Part shown: positions 38,524-45,756 of the stretch, one piece after another | Layout of the letters: every line of letters begins with the position of its first letter | How positions within the stretch are numbered: the stretch's first letter is position 1 | The notes under the pieces: generated by a model | Database searches by the model: none | The model's input: the letters and a program-made list of their open reading frames with translations, nothing else | What the model was told of the DNA's origin: nothing | NCBI GenBank assembly: GCA_030673895.1 | Contig: JAUTCR010000062.1 | Location: forward strand, 1-64,000 | Length of the DNA: 64,000 bases | Reading direction: 5' to 3' | From: Verrucomicrobiota bacterium JB023 | GTDB taxonomy: Bacteria > Verrucomicrobiota > Verrucomicrobiia > Verrucomicrobiales > Akkermansiaceae | Translations under genes and position numbers: made by a program

Positions 38524-39066
38524 TTAGTTAGGAAGCGTGTTCAGAGCTTCTTCATTAATCCGGCGCTGGTCATCATCGTTCAGTGTGCGACCGGTGACTT
38601 GTGTGGTAGCCGTAGTGAGCAGCTTGCCGAATTCAGCCTTAAGCTCGGCTTTCATCTGCTCGCGCTCAGCCTTCGCGGCCTCCTCAGCCTTGGTAATGAT
38701 GTTTTGTGCAGCCGCAACTGCCTTTTGCGTTTCGCTTTCGCCAATTTTTGCCGCGTTGTCGCGGGCTTCGTCGATGAGACGCTGGGCGTCGGCGTTCGCT
38801 TTTTCCAAAGCATCGGCCGTGCGCTTCTCGCTCTCAGCAAGTTGCGTTTCAATCTTCTTTAGATTGGCTTCCCCCGCCGCGATGCGCTGGCGACGCTCTT
38901 CAAGCATTTGCTGGATAGGACCGAAGGCAAACTTCTTGAGGATAAAGAGCACCACACCAAACGAAATCAACTGGGCAATGAAAAACGGCCAGATGATCTT
39001 GAACTCCTTGGCGATGGGAGCGGCGACATCCTCGACGAGATTTGCGATGATAATGGTGTGGTACAT
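38524..39066 (-). CDS. atpF: ATP synthase F0 b subunit
   Basis: The b subunit forms the peripheral stalk. The 180-residue protein has one N-terminal membrane helix (about 21-43, IIWPFFIAQLISFGVVLFIL) and a long Glu/Ala/Lys coiled coil typical of the dimerisation and delta-binding parts. The start MYHTIIIANL at 39066 is better placed than an in-frame start 30 bp upstream. A hairpin sits between it and atpE. Confidence 0.95.
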   Translation of the reverse strand: MYHTIIIANLVEDVAAPIAKEFKIIWPFFIAQLISFGVVLFILKKFAFGPIQQMLEERRQRIAAGEANLKKIETQLAESEKRTADALEKANADAQRLIDEARDNAAKIGESETQKAVAAAQNIITKAEEAAKAEREQMKAELKAEFGKLLTTATTQVTGRTLNDDDQRRINEEALNTLPN

Positions 39067-39084
39067 AAGAAATCTGAGAAAGTG

Positions 39085-39108
39085 AGGCTCCCCCACGAGA
39101 GGGAGCCT
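39085..39108 (-). other. Hairpin between atpE and atpF
   Basis: AGGCTCCC (39085-39092) and GGGAGCCT (39101-39108) form a perfect 8-bp stem with an 8-base loop in the 56-bp gap between atpE and atpF. On the minus strand it is not followed by a T-run, so it is more likely an mRNA-processing or stability element than a full terminator. It could help produce extra atpE transcript, matching the need for many c subunits per complex (inference). Confidence 0.7.
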
Positions 39109-39122
39109 GTTGAAAAAACTGA

Positions 39123-39347
39123 TTAAGCCAAGAAGATGGCGAAGAAGACGATACCCTCAATCAGAGCGGCAAGAATAATCGCGAGGTTACGGATGTCGCC
39201 AGCAGCACCTGGATTACGACCGGTTGCTTCAGCAGCCTTCGCGCCGAGGATTCCGATACCCAGACCAGAAGCAAGAGCTGCAACTGCGACGTGGAGATTA
39301 CCCTCGATTGCGCCGAGGACCATTGTTGTCAACATCATGGTGTCCAT
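39123..39347 (-). CDS. atpE: ATP synthase F0 c subunit
   Basis: The c subunit forms the ion-carrying rotor ring. This 74-residue hairpin of two membrane helices has the GLGIGILGAKAAEATGRNP loop region and the ion-binding glutamate in AALIEGIVFF (about residue 64). The residue after Glu is Gly rather than the Ser/Thr of sodium-type rings, so proton coupling is expected (inference from the known Na+ signature). Confidence 0.97.
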   Translation of the reverse strand: MDTMMLTTMVLGAIEGNLHVAVAALASGLGIGILGAKAAEATGRNPGAAGDIRNLAIILAALIEGIVFFAIFLA

Positions 39348-39419
39348 AGTTTTATTGTGTTTTGTGTTTCGTTCGCTGCCCCCACGATTCCCTATTCATG
39401 GTCAGACAGCGAAAAAGTG

Positions 39420-40349
39420 TTAGTGGTGAGCTTCGTCGTGGTCGTGGTCGTGCTCGCAAATCAAGCGCAGGAAGACCGCGGTCAAGAGAGTGAAAACAAG
39501 CGCCTGAATCAAGCCAACAAGCAATTCAAGGAAGTAGAAAGGAAGAGGAACCAGCCAAGAAACCGACCAGTGAGGCATGGCAATCATGGACTCCAGCATG
39601 GTCTCACCAGCGTAAACGTTACCATACAGACGGAAACTCAGAGCAACGGGGCGCAGGAGAATCGAAGCCACTTCAATCAGTCCAACCATTCCGAAAATCA
39701 CGACCATCGCGATGAACATTGCTCCACCGAACTTACCCTTGGGCGCGAAGATGTGAGCGAAAAAGCCCTTCACCCCATTTTCTTTGATGGCCCAGTAGAA
39801 CCAGAGAACCGCAAAGGTGAGCGACATGGCCAACGTCATGTTCAAGTCAGCATTACCACCACGAAGGAAGGGACGGAAACGGTCATGAGGGTCCACATTC
39901 TCCCCGGTGAGCGCCAGCCCAATGGTTCCGACTCCGGGGAAGAGACCAGCCCAGTTGGTGATTAGAATAATCAGGAAAATTCCGCCAAAGAACCAGAAGG
40001 TCTTTTTGACCAAGTCGGACCCGAGAATCTCCTCGAGGAAATTGTAGAGAGACTCAACAACCCACTCGACGCCATTTTGGAATCCTTGCGGAATCATCTC
40101 CATCTTCTTCGTCGCAGCGCGAGCGATGAAAACAACAATACCCACCACTATCCACAGCATGAGCATGGAGTTGGTGATTGGGAGCCCGAAGATACGCACA
40201 ATTTCCTCAGCGTGCGCAGGAAGGTGGTCATGCGCGGCGTGAGCAACATGCTCACCTTCACCACCACCTGCCGCGAGGACAGTCGCCGAGGAAGCCAAGA
40301 GGCTCAGGCTTACGAAAGGTTTTAGATTTTTGGCCGGAGAAAAATTCAC
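39420..40349 (-). CDS. atpB: ATP synthase F0 a subunit
   Basis: The a subunit provides the ion half-channels. The 309-residue protein has several membrane helices and the essential arginine in PVALSFRLYGN (about residue 231), with further conserved polar residues in the last helix region. The N-terminus (LSLLASSATVLAAGG) looks like a cleaved signal, as in some bacterial a subunits, followed by a His-rich segment; a second His/Asp cluster ends the protein. The start is a GTG at 40349, without a clear ribosome-binding site. It opens the operon. Confidence 0.95.
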   Translation of the reverse strand: MNFSPAKNLKPFVSLSLLASSATVLAAGGGEGEHVAHAAHDHLPAHAEEIVRIFGLPITNSMLMLWIVVGIVVFIARAATKKMEMIPQGFQNGVEWVVESLYNFLEEILGSDLVKKTFWFFGGIFLIILITNWAGLFPGVGTIGLALTGENVDPHDRFRPFLRGGNADLNMTLAMSLTFAVLWFYWAIKENGVKGFFAHIFAPKGKFGGAMFIAMVVIFGMVGLIEVASILLRPVALSFRLYGNVYAGETMLESMIAMPHWSVSWLVPLPFYFLELLVGLIQALVFTLLTAVFLRLICEHDHDHDEAHH

Positions 40350-40369
40350 AACGAATGCTTGCGGGCATT

Positions 40370-40398
40370 CGAATACGAGGCGGCCTAAGGAGGGTCAA
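40370..40398 (-). promoter_or_regulatory. Putative promoter of the ATP synthase operon
   Basis: On the minus strand TTGACC (40393-40398) and TATTCG (40370-40375) are separated by exactly 17 bases, a reasonable -35/-10 pair upstream of atpB. The -10 match is moderate. Confidence 0.45.
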
Positions 40399-40402
40399 GA
40401 GT

Positions 40403-40426
40403 ACTTTGTGAAAAATTTCACAAAGT
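40403..40426. promoter_or_regulatory. 24-bp near-perfect palindrome upstream of atpB
   Basis: ACTTTGTGAAA (40403-40413) and TTTCACAAAGT (40416-40426) are perfectly complementary around a central AA. The palindrome lies 4 bp upstream of the putative -35 box of the ATP synthase promoter. Its size and perfect symmetry suit the binding site of a dimeric transcription factor; it is not followed by a T-run in either direction. Confidence 0.6.
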
Positions 40427-40533
40427 CCCCGAGGTGGCTTTGGCCCAAGCTCCTTAGCCGGCCCTCTCATCGACGAGCCAGCATAAAACCTTTCGCCAAA
40501 AAGAGCTAATAGCCAAAGCCTTACAGTGAGAAA

Positions 40534-41136
40534 TCAGTCTTTGTCCGACTTTTCTTCTGATTCTGAGTCGGCAGGGATGAACTTGAGCACTGTTCCATTG
40601 ATGCAGTACCTTTGATCAGTAGGAGTGTTAAACCCCTCACCCTCGAAAACATGCCCAAGGTGCCCATCGCATTTGGCGCAGCGGACCTCGATTCTCACCA
40701 TACCACCCGAGACATCAGGCAGGGTTTTGAGATTCTCTTCCTTGGAGGGATCGAAGAATGACGGCCAGCCGCAGCGGGCATCAAATTTCTGATCCGAGGT
40801 GAACAGTTCCGCCCCACAACCAGCGCAAACGTAGGTCCCTGCACCCTGCCCCTTGAACTCATCGTAAACCTTTCCAAAGGCACGCTCAGTTCCAGCCTCG
40901 CGGAGAATGCGATATTGCTCCGGCGTTAGCTCCTCTTTCCATTCGTCTTCAGTTTTCACAACTTTTTTCACCGGCTCTTCCGGTTTCTTTTCGAGAATTT
41001 CCATGACCTCTTTCCCCGAGGCCTCCGTTTGTCCACTCATCGCCAAACCAGCGATTCCAAGAACCAGGCATCCAATCAGCCCCCAGGTCAGCAGTTTTCC
41101 GTTCATTGCCATACCTATACGACCAATGAGGAGCAT
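40534..41136 (-). CDS. msrB: Exported/membrane-anchored methionine-R-sulfoxide reductase
   Basis: MsrB reduces the R form of methionine sulfoxide. The 200-residue protein has a full MsrB domain at about 66-190: two zinc-binding pairs, CAGC near 103 and CAKC near 153, and the catalytic Cys in [11 protein letters not shown]. An N-terminal hydrophobic segment (about 13-35) suggests export or membrane anchoring, so it would repair envelope proteins. Starts at 41136, 41112 and 41106 are all possible; each keeps the hydrophobic segment. It ends about 185 bp before atpB on the same strand. Confidence 0.93.
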   Translation of the reverse strand: MLLIGRIGMAMNGKLLTWGLIGCLVLGIAGLAMSGQTEASGKEVMEILEKKPEEPVKKVVKTEDEWKEELTPEQYRILREAGTERAFGKVYDEFKGQGAGTYVCAGCGAELFTSDQKFDARCGWPSFFDPSKEENLKTLPDVSGGMVRIEVRCAKCDGHLGHVFEGEGFNTPTDQRYCINGTVLKFIPADSESEEKSDKD

Positions 41137-41167
41137 TTTCTATTCCCTGCCGACGATTTCTCCCAGT

Positions 41168-41968
41168 TTATCCTGTCTTGACGAAACCGGCGGGGAAAAT
41201 CCATTGCATCAGCATGGAGAGAAAGAAGTTGGAAATCAAAATAGCCAGCGAAGAAAAGACCATCGCACTCGTCGTCCCCCTGCCAACTCCCACCGCACCA
41301 TTCGAGGCTTTCAATCCTTGGTGACAGGAGATTAGGACAATCAGGAGCCCGAAGACCATGCCCTTGATGAGCGCAATCGCGACATCATCAGGCCCGGAGT
41401 ATTCCTGCACATTCTCAATCCAGATCGCGGCATCAACCTTGAAGAGAGGCACGCCGACCAAAAAAGAGGCTCCGATACCGAAGGAAACCGATTGCGCAAT
41501 AAGAAGCGGAACGGAAAGCATCATCGCGAGCACTCTCGGCACCACAAGGTAATCGATGGGATGCACCGCCATCGACCTCAGAGCATCAATCTGCTCCGTC
41601 ACCTTCATCGTCCCAATCTCGGCAGCCATGGATGAGCCGACCCGCCCGGCAAGCATCAACCCAGTGATGGTGGCTCCCAGCTCACGCAACATCGCCGCAC
41701 TGACCAATCCCCCAGCCAAAGTCTCCATCCCAACCAGACGGAACTGGTAGAGAGCCTGCACGGCAAGGACCGCCCCGGTGAAGGCGCCCGTCAATATCAC
41801 CACCGGCTGGGAGCGAAAACCAATCTCGGCAACCTGCTTCCAGAATTGGCGCCACCGCTTGGGCCCCTTGAGCAAGGATTCTCCGATCTCGCGAGCGAGC
41901 AACCCCAGCTCTCCAAGGTACTCGATAAAAGCCAGCACGATGCGGCCAATTTTGCGAATTTGCTCCAC
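41168..41968 (-). CDS. mlaE: MlaE-family lipid-transport ABC permease
   Basis: MlaE is the permease of the Mla system, which moves phospholipids between the outer and inner membranes. The 266-residue protein has five or so membrane helices and family landmarks LTGAFTGAVLAVQ (about 59-71), RELGATITGLMLAGRVGSSMAAEIGTM and EQIDALRSMAVHP. It starts at the GTG at 41968; a longer frame to 42031 would begin inside the terminator of the HU gene, so I reject it. mlaF and mlaD are not adjacent here. Confidence 0.9.
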   Translation of the reverse strand: MEQIRKIGRIVLAFIEYLGELGLLAREIGESLLKGPKRWRQFWKQVAEIGFRSQPVVILTGAFTGAVLAVQALYQFRLVGMETLAGGLVSAAMLRELGATITGLMLAGRVGSSMAAEIGTMKVTEQIDALRSMAVHPIDYLVVPRVLAMMLSVPLLIAQSVSFGIGASFLVGVPLFKVDAAIWIENVQEYSGPDDVAIALIKGMVFGLLIVLISCHQGLKASNGAVGVGRGTTSAMVFSSLAILISNFFLSMLMQWIFPAGFVKTG

Positions 41969-42004
41969 AACGCCATTTCTTCCCGATGAGCCGCCACCGC
42001 AAAC

Positions 42005-42034
42005 AAAAAAACCGATGGATGACGAACCCATCGG
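42005..42034 (-). terminator. Terminator of the HU gene
   Basis: On the minus strand CCGATGG and CCATCGG pair around a short loop and are followed by seven T residues. It lies 35 bases past the HU stop and 37 bases before the mlaE start. Confidence 0.85.
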
Positions 42035-42068
42035 CTATTTTGGGGAAATTGATTGTTCTTAAAAAAGA

Positions 42069-42344
42069 TTAGAGAGAGTTCTTCAAAGTCGAAGAAGGCT
42101 TGAAGCCAACCGACTTGGAAGCAGCAATCTTCATGGACTCTCCTGTCTTGGGGTTACGGCCCATCCGCGCCGCACGCTTCTTCACCTCGAAGGTGCCAAA
42201 GCCGATAATCTGCACCTTCTTGTCTTTCTTCACACCTTTGGCGATGGAATCCAAAACAGCGGCGACTGCTTCCTCAGCGGAACGTTTGGTCGCTTCATTA
42301 CCGAGGGCCTTTTGTACTGATTCAATGAGCTCTGCTTTATTCAT
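42069..42344 (-). CDS. HU/IHF-family DNA-binding protein
   Basis: This 91-residue nucleoid protein bends and packs DNA as a dimer. It starts MNKAELIESV and has the conserved core GFGTFEVKKRAARMGRNPKTGE (about 49-70, shown here only as its ends GFGTF and NPKTGE) with the DNA-intercalating proline, and ends KPSSTLKNSL. HU and IHF cannot be told apart with confidence; the gene is single and closer to HU. A terminator follows. Confidence 0.95.
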   Translation of the reverse strand: MNKAELIESVQKALGNEATKRSAEEAVAAVLDSIAKGVKKDKKVQIIGFGTFEVKKRAARMGRNPKTGESMKIAASKSVGFKPSSTLKNSL

Positions 42345-42552
42345 AGCGCGTTTCTTTTCATCGATTTGAAAATCTTTTGCAAAGCCAAATTAGTACCGCA
42401 CGAACCCTTGTGTCATAAGGAATTCCGGCCCTTCATCGATTTTGGGCAGGTTTACTCTTGATTTAAATTTCCCGACAGCTAAGCGATTGACGCTGTTAGA
42501 TTCTGTTAGAATCTCTCAAAACCCCAGAAAAAGGTGATTCGCTAGCAGCCAA

Positions 42553-43311
42553 TCAAGATTCAGTCACCTCGGCGACGACCTCCGCTGGAGCATAGCGGAA
42601 GTGGCCAAGAACCTGATAGGCAAAGAGTTCGTCCTCCCAGCGAGGACCGGAGCCATTGTTGTGGACGATCCACTTATCCTCGGACAACTCACCTGGACCA
42701 GGCACCACAATGCCAACATGGGTGGTGCCTTCCGGAAGATTCCAGAAGACCAAGTCACCGAAGTTGTAGTCACTTGCGAGATTGGAGATCGGAAGAGTTT
42801 CTCCGTTTCTGCCGAAAAATCTTTGCAAATTGGCAGCGCGACGATGGTCAATATTCGGGTCAGGCCGCTCCAAACCCCAAAGATGGTAGGGGTAGCGAGT
42901 GAAATTCGCCTTCATATCATCATTGACCAAGAGCTGCAGATCGACTCCCAGGCTGCGGTAGGCGCGGATGATGACATCTTCAGCCTTTCCCTTGTCAGCA
43001 GGAATATCCCCGCCAGGGAAGTCGATGTTCCAATACTCAACGCTATAGTTGATGGGATTTTTCGTCCGCTGCAGTGCGGCGGCCGCTAAGCGGGAGGAGA
43101 AGCCTCCCTGTTGATTCAGATCGGAGATTGCCCGCTCCAGATTAGTCGCATTAGGCTGACTTTGCTGAGCCTGCAAAAAAGGCAACATGGGCCGAGCCAG
43201 GAAGAAACCCAAGGCCACGGCGAACAGCAAGAGAAGCCAGCCTCCCGCAGGATGCAGCTGTTTCTTGACCTTGGGTGCCGGACCGATGTATTCGATGGGT
43301 TGAAGTCTCAC
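42553..43311 (-). CDS. Membrane-anchored DUF1287 protein
   Basis: This 252-residue protein has one N-terminal membrane helix (about 24-40), then a DUF1287 domain (about 80-245). Family landmarks are NYSVEYWNIDFPGGDIPADKG (ends NYSVEYW and PADKG), EDVIIRAYRSLGVDLQ, NIDHRRAANL, GDLVFWNLP and HVGIVV. The DUF1287 fold is related to NlpC/P60-like peptidases; the role is unknown but probably cell-wall related (inference). Upstream is a divergent gene at 43421. Confidence 0.85.
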   Translation of the reverse strand: MRLQPIEYIGPAPKVKKQLHPAGGWLLLLFAVALGFFLARPMLPFLQAQQSQPNATNLERAISDLNQQGGFSSRLAAAALQRTKNPINYSVEYWNIDFPGGDIPADKGKAEDVIIRAYRSLGVDLQLLVNDDMKANFTRYPYHLWGLERPDPNIDHRRAANLQRFFGRNGETLPISNLASDYNFGDLVFWNLPEGTTHVGIVVPGPGELSEDKWIVHNNGSGPRWEDELFAYQVLGHFRYAPAEVVAEVTES

Positions 43312-43420
43312 AATCGTTTGAAACCTGAACGTTTACTAACCTTTCTTCTTTCAATGCTCCAAACAAAAACAGCTGTGGAATGAAAAAACTCTGTCACCAT
43401 CAAATTCTCCACTTTTCGCC

Positions 43421-43957
43421 ATGGTCCTAACAGCCGAACGCCTCGCCCGCGACTGGCATCGTCAAGCTGTCGTTCCCCCGCCTGAATTTTCCCTCAAACT
43501 GGTGGATGACCACCTGTGGTTTGAAGCATCACGGGAAGCTCCAGCACGTTCCGCACCATTCTCGCAGCCGGGCCACTTTCAAGCCGAGCTGTGGAAGCAT
43601 GATGTTGCCGAGCTCTTTCTCGCTGATCGGACGAGTGGCCGCTATCTGGAGCTGAACCTCGCGCCCAATGGCGCTTGGTGGGCCTGCTGGTTTGCCGATG
43701 TGAGAACTCCTGAGTCGAACCAGCCTGATTTTTCTTCCCTCTCAGGTCGAGGTGCCAGTCAACCCTCGGGGTGGCACGCCAGCCTGCGTGTCCCTGTCGC
43801 GGACCTTCCGCCTTTGCAGGACCTCACTTGGAACGTCACCTTCATCCTTGAGTCTCCCGAGCAAGTGTTCGTTTCCGCCGCAGAACTCGGGGACGGAGAG
43901 CCTGATTTCCACCGCCCGACAGGCTTTCGTCCATTGATTGCCGACGTTCCCGCTTGA
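43421..43957 (+). CDS. CBM9/DOMON-like carbohydrate-binding protein
   Basis: This 178-residue protein has no signal peptide and resembles family 9 carbohydrate-binding-like domains: DHLWFEASREAPA, LWKHDVAELFL, RYLELNLAPNGAWWACWF, WHASLRVPVADLP and WNVTFILESPEQVFVSAA. Such domains bind sugars or haem. Being apparently cytosolic is unusual for the family. It lies 42 bp ahead of the GT9 gene on the same strand and may be co-transcribed. Confidence 0.7.
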   Translation: MVLTAERLARDWHRQAVVPPPEFSLKLVDDHLWFEASREAPARSAPFSQPGHFQAELWKHDVAELFLADRTSGRYLELNLAPNGAWWACWFADVRTPESNQPDFSSLSGRGASQPSGWHASLRVPVADLPPLQDLTWNVTFILESPEQVFVSAAELGDGEPDFHRPTGFRPLIADVPA

Positions 43958-43999
43958 TTCAGCCTCTCCATCGCCCGACTCTCGCCACGTAGCCATTCC

Positions 44000-44983
44000 G
44001 TGTCTCCAAGTTTTTCCATCTCCGGGTCGCATGCCGCCCTCGTCACTCCGCTCGAACTCACCGAGGCCTGCCTGGCAACGCCCGCCTTTCGAGCCATTCA
44101 CCATCATCAGGCACCGCGCCAGACCACCATCGTTTGCCCGGAGTCGCAAACGCCGCTCTGGCAAATCCACTTTAGCTCAATTCTGAGTTACCCGGACAAG
44201 GCGTCGACCAAAGAACTTGCCAATCTCTTTCGCTCCCACTCATTCACCTCAGCGCTTCTCCTCGATCCCTCACCCGCAGCCAAGGCCATGGCCAAGCTGC
44301 CTGTCGCGCAGCGCCTCGGACCAGCGAGCGAGGAACTGAAGAAGCTCCTCACCGAGTCCATTCCCCCCCAGGAGGTTACGGGCCCGCCCCAGCACCGGGT
44401 GACCAAATTTCTCGATCTGGCTGAGCGCCTCAATTGCGATCCGCACAGCAAGATGTTCTTTCTTGCCCCGTCACTGCCACCCCGCCCCTTGACTCCGCTG
44501 GCGCTTCTCGCGCCGGGCAGCGACTTTGGCCCAGCGGCCCGCTGGCCGATTGATCGCTTCGTCGCCTTGGCCCGGATGCTCAAGGAGAATGATTTCGAGA
44601 TTGCTCTCTCTGCCCTGCCGGGACATCGAGAAGCCGCAGAGGAGCTAGCCAGTCAGCTCAAAATCGAGAAGATCGACTTCTTCCACCATGTCGGTCTCAC
44701 GCTCGCGGAGCTTCTAGCCATCTTGCCCACTGCGACGTGTCTGATCGCCTCCCACAGCAGCTTGAGCCATCTCGCAGCCCATACCGGCTTGCCCGTCGTC
44801 AACCTGATGGGACCGCATGCCCCCGGCACCGAACGTCCGCTGGGCAGAATCCACGCCAGTCTGACCACCCATGCGGAGTGCTCGCCTTGCCGCCTGCGGG
44901 AGTGCCCGCTGGATCATCGCTGCCTAGAGGAAATTACCGCTGAGATGGCCATGAGTGCGGTCAAATCGGTCACGAAAAACTAG
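44000..44983 (+). CDS. Family 9 glycosyltransferase (heptosyltransferase-like)
   Basis: This 327-residue protein resembles lipopolysaccharide ADP-heptose transferases: an N-terminal TPLELTEACLATPAF region, LLAPGSDFGPAARWP (about 169-183), a DNA-independent donor loop and the typical C-terminal ASHSSLSHLAAHTGLPVVNLMGP (about 249-271, ends ASHSS and NLMGP). The tail has Cys clusters CSPCRLRECPLDHRC, as in other GT9 proteins. It probably works on the LPS core or a similar envelope glycan at the inner membrane. The start is a GTG at 44000. Its stop overlaps the stop of the convergent DUF2017 gene. Confidence 0.85.
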   Translation: MSPSFSISGSHAALVTPLELTEACLATPAFRAIHHHQAPRQTTIVCPESQTPLWQIHFSSILSYPDKASTKELANLFRSHSFTSALLLDPSPAAKAMAKLPVAQRLGPASEELKKLLTESIPPQEVTGPPQHRVTKFLDLAERLNCDPHSKMFFLAPSLPPRPLTPLALLAPGSDFGPAARWPIDRFVALARMLKENDFEIALSALPGHREAAEELASQLKIEKIDFFHHVGLTLAELLAILPTATCLIASHSSLSHLAAHTGLPVVNLMGPHAPGTERPLGRIHASLTTHAECSPCRLRECPLDHRCLEEITAEMAMSAVKSVTKN

Positions 44984-45447
44984 TCCATGACGTGATCGAG
45001 GAGCTTCGACTGGAGAAGGAGGTAGAAGCGAGCGCGGAAGTAGGCACCCAAGCGCTTTTCCTCGACCTCTTCCAAGTTCTCAACCTCTTCGAGATCGCCG
45101 AGCTTCCATTCTGATTCAAGCGACAAGCGAGCTTGATTGAGCACGCCATACCAGGCTCCTCCCTCCTCCGGGAGGATGAAAAAGTGGGCCTCTCCGTTCT
45201 CCTCATTTTCCTTGGCAGTCTTTAGCCCAGCCAGCACCGTTTCAATCTGGGAGGCAAATATCCCTTCGAGTTCAGGCATCACGAATTCAGCCCAGTCCTC
45301 ATCCTCCATCCGAGAACCCAACTTCTTGGAGAGCCATCCCTCCTGCTTGCCCCGGGCATCCCAGACGAGTTGTTCGAAAATGACCCAATCCCGGCCAGCC
45401 TCAAGATCGACGCGGAGACCTCCCTCCAATGTTGGCAATACCTTCAT
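44980..45447 (-). CDS. DUF2017 protein linked to clpS
   Basis: This 155-residue acidic, mostly helical protein matches the DUF2017 family, which sits next to clpS in other bacteria. Visible features are MPELEGIFASQIETVLAG (about 57-74), an EENGE linker, a FILPEEGGAWYGVLNQARL segment and a long Glu-rich helix. Its ATG overlaps the clpS stop as ATGA, so the two are coupled. Function is unknown; a role in the ClpS/N-degron route is inferred from linkage. It ends convergently with the GT9 gene with overlapping stops. Confidence 0.8.
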   Translation of the reverse strand: MKVLPTLEGGLRVDLEAGRDWVIFEQLVWDARGKQEGWLSKKLGSRMEDEDWAEFVMPELEGIFASQIETVLAGLKTAKENEENGEAHFFILPEEGGAWYGVLNQARLSLESEWKLGDLEEVENLEEVEEKRLGAYFRARFYLLLQSKLLDHVMD

Positions 45448-45731
45448 TCTTCCCTCTCCAATCCTGCCTGTAGCTGATGCTCATGAAGCTGCTGCACATA
45501 GAGCTCGGCCCGCTCACGGGCTCCGCTCCAGACGATGGCCTTCTTGGCATGATGCACCTCCATCATGAGGTGCTCAGCCTTCTCCCGCGAGTAGCCGAAT
45601 ACCTTCTGAAAGACCCGCGCGACATACTCCATGAGATTGACCGGATCATCATAGACAACGACCTTCCAGGGAAGGTCTTGTGATTCGACCGGTTTGACCT
45701 TGCCCTTCTTTTCTGGTGCCTGGACTGCCAT
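45444..45731 (-). CDS. clpS: ClpS adaptor protein
   Basis: ClpS delivers N-degron proteins with bulky N-terminal residues to the ClpA(P) protease. The 95-residue protein has the core WKVVVYDDPVNLMEYVARVF (about 22-41), the KAEHLMMEVHHAKKAIVWSG substrate-pocket region (about 51-70) and the C-terminal helix ERAELYVQQLHEHQL. It starts at the ATG at 45731; a TTG 9 bases further up is possible. clpA is not in the window. Confidence 0.93.
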   Translation of the reverse strand: MAVQAPEKKGKVKPVESQDLPWKVVVYDDPVNLMEYVARVFQKVFGYSREKAEHLMMEVHHAKKAIVWSGARERAELYVQQLHEHQLQAGLEREE

Positions 45732-45756
45732 TGATTTCAACCCTCCACCTTCTCAC

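Noticed and set aside
41969-42031. An extended N-terminus for mlaE starting at 42031.
   Set aside because: It would begin inside the terminator hairpin of the HU gene, and the extra residues are Gly/Ser-rich and unlike the family.
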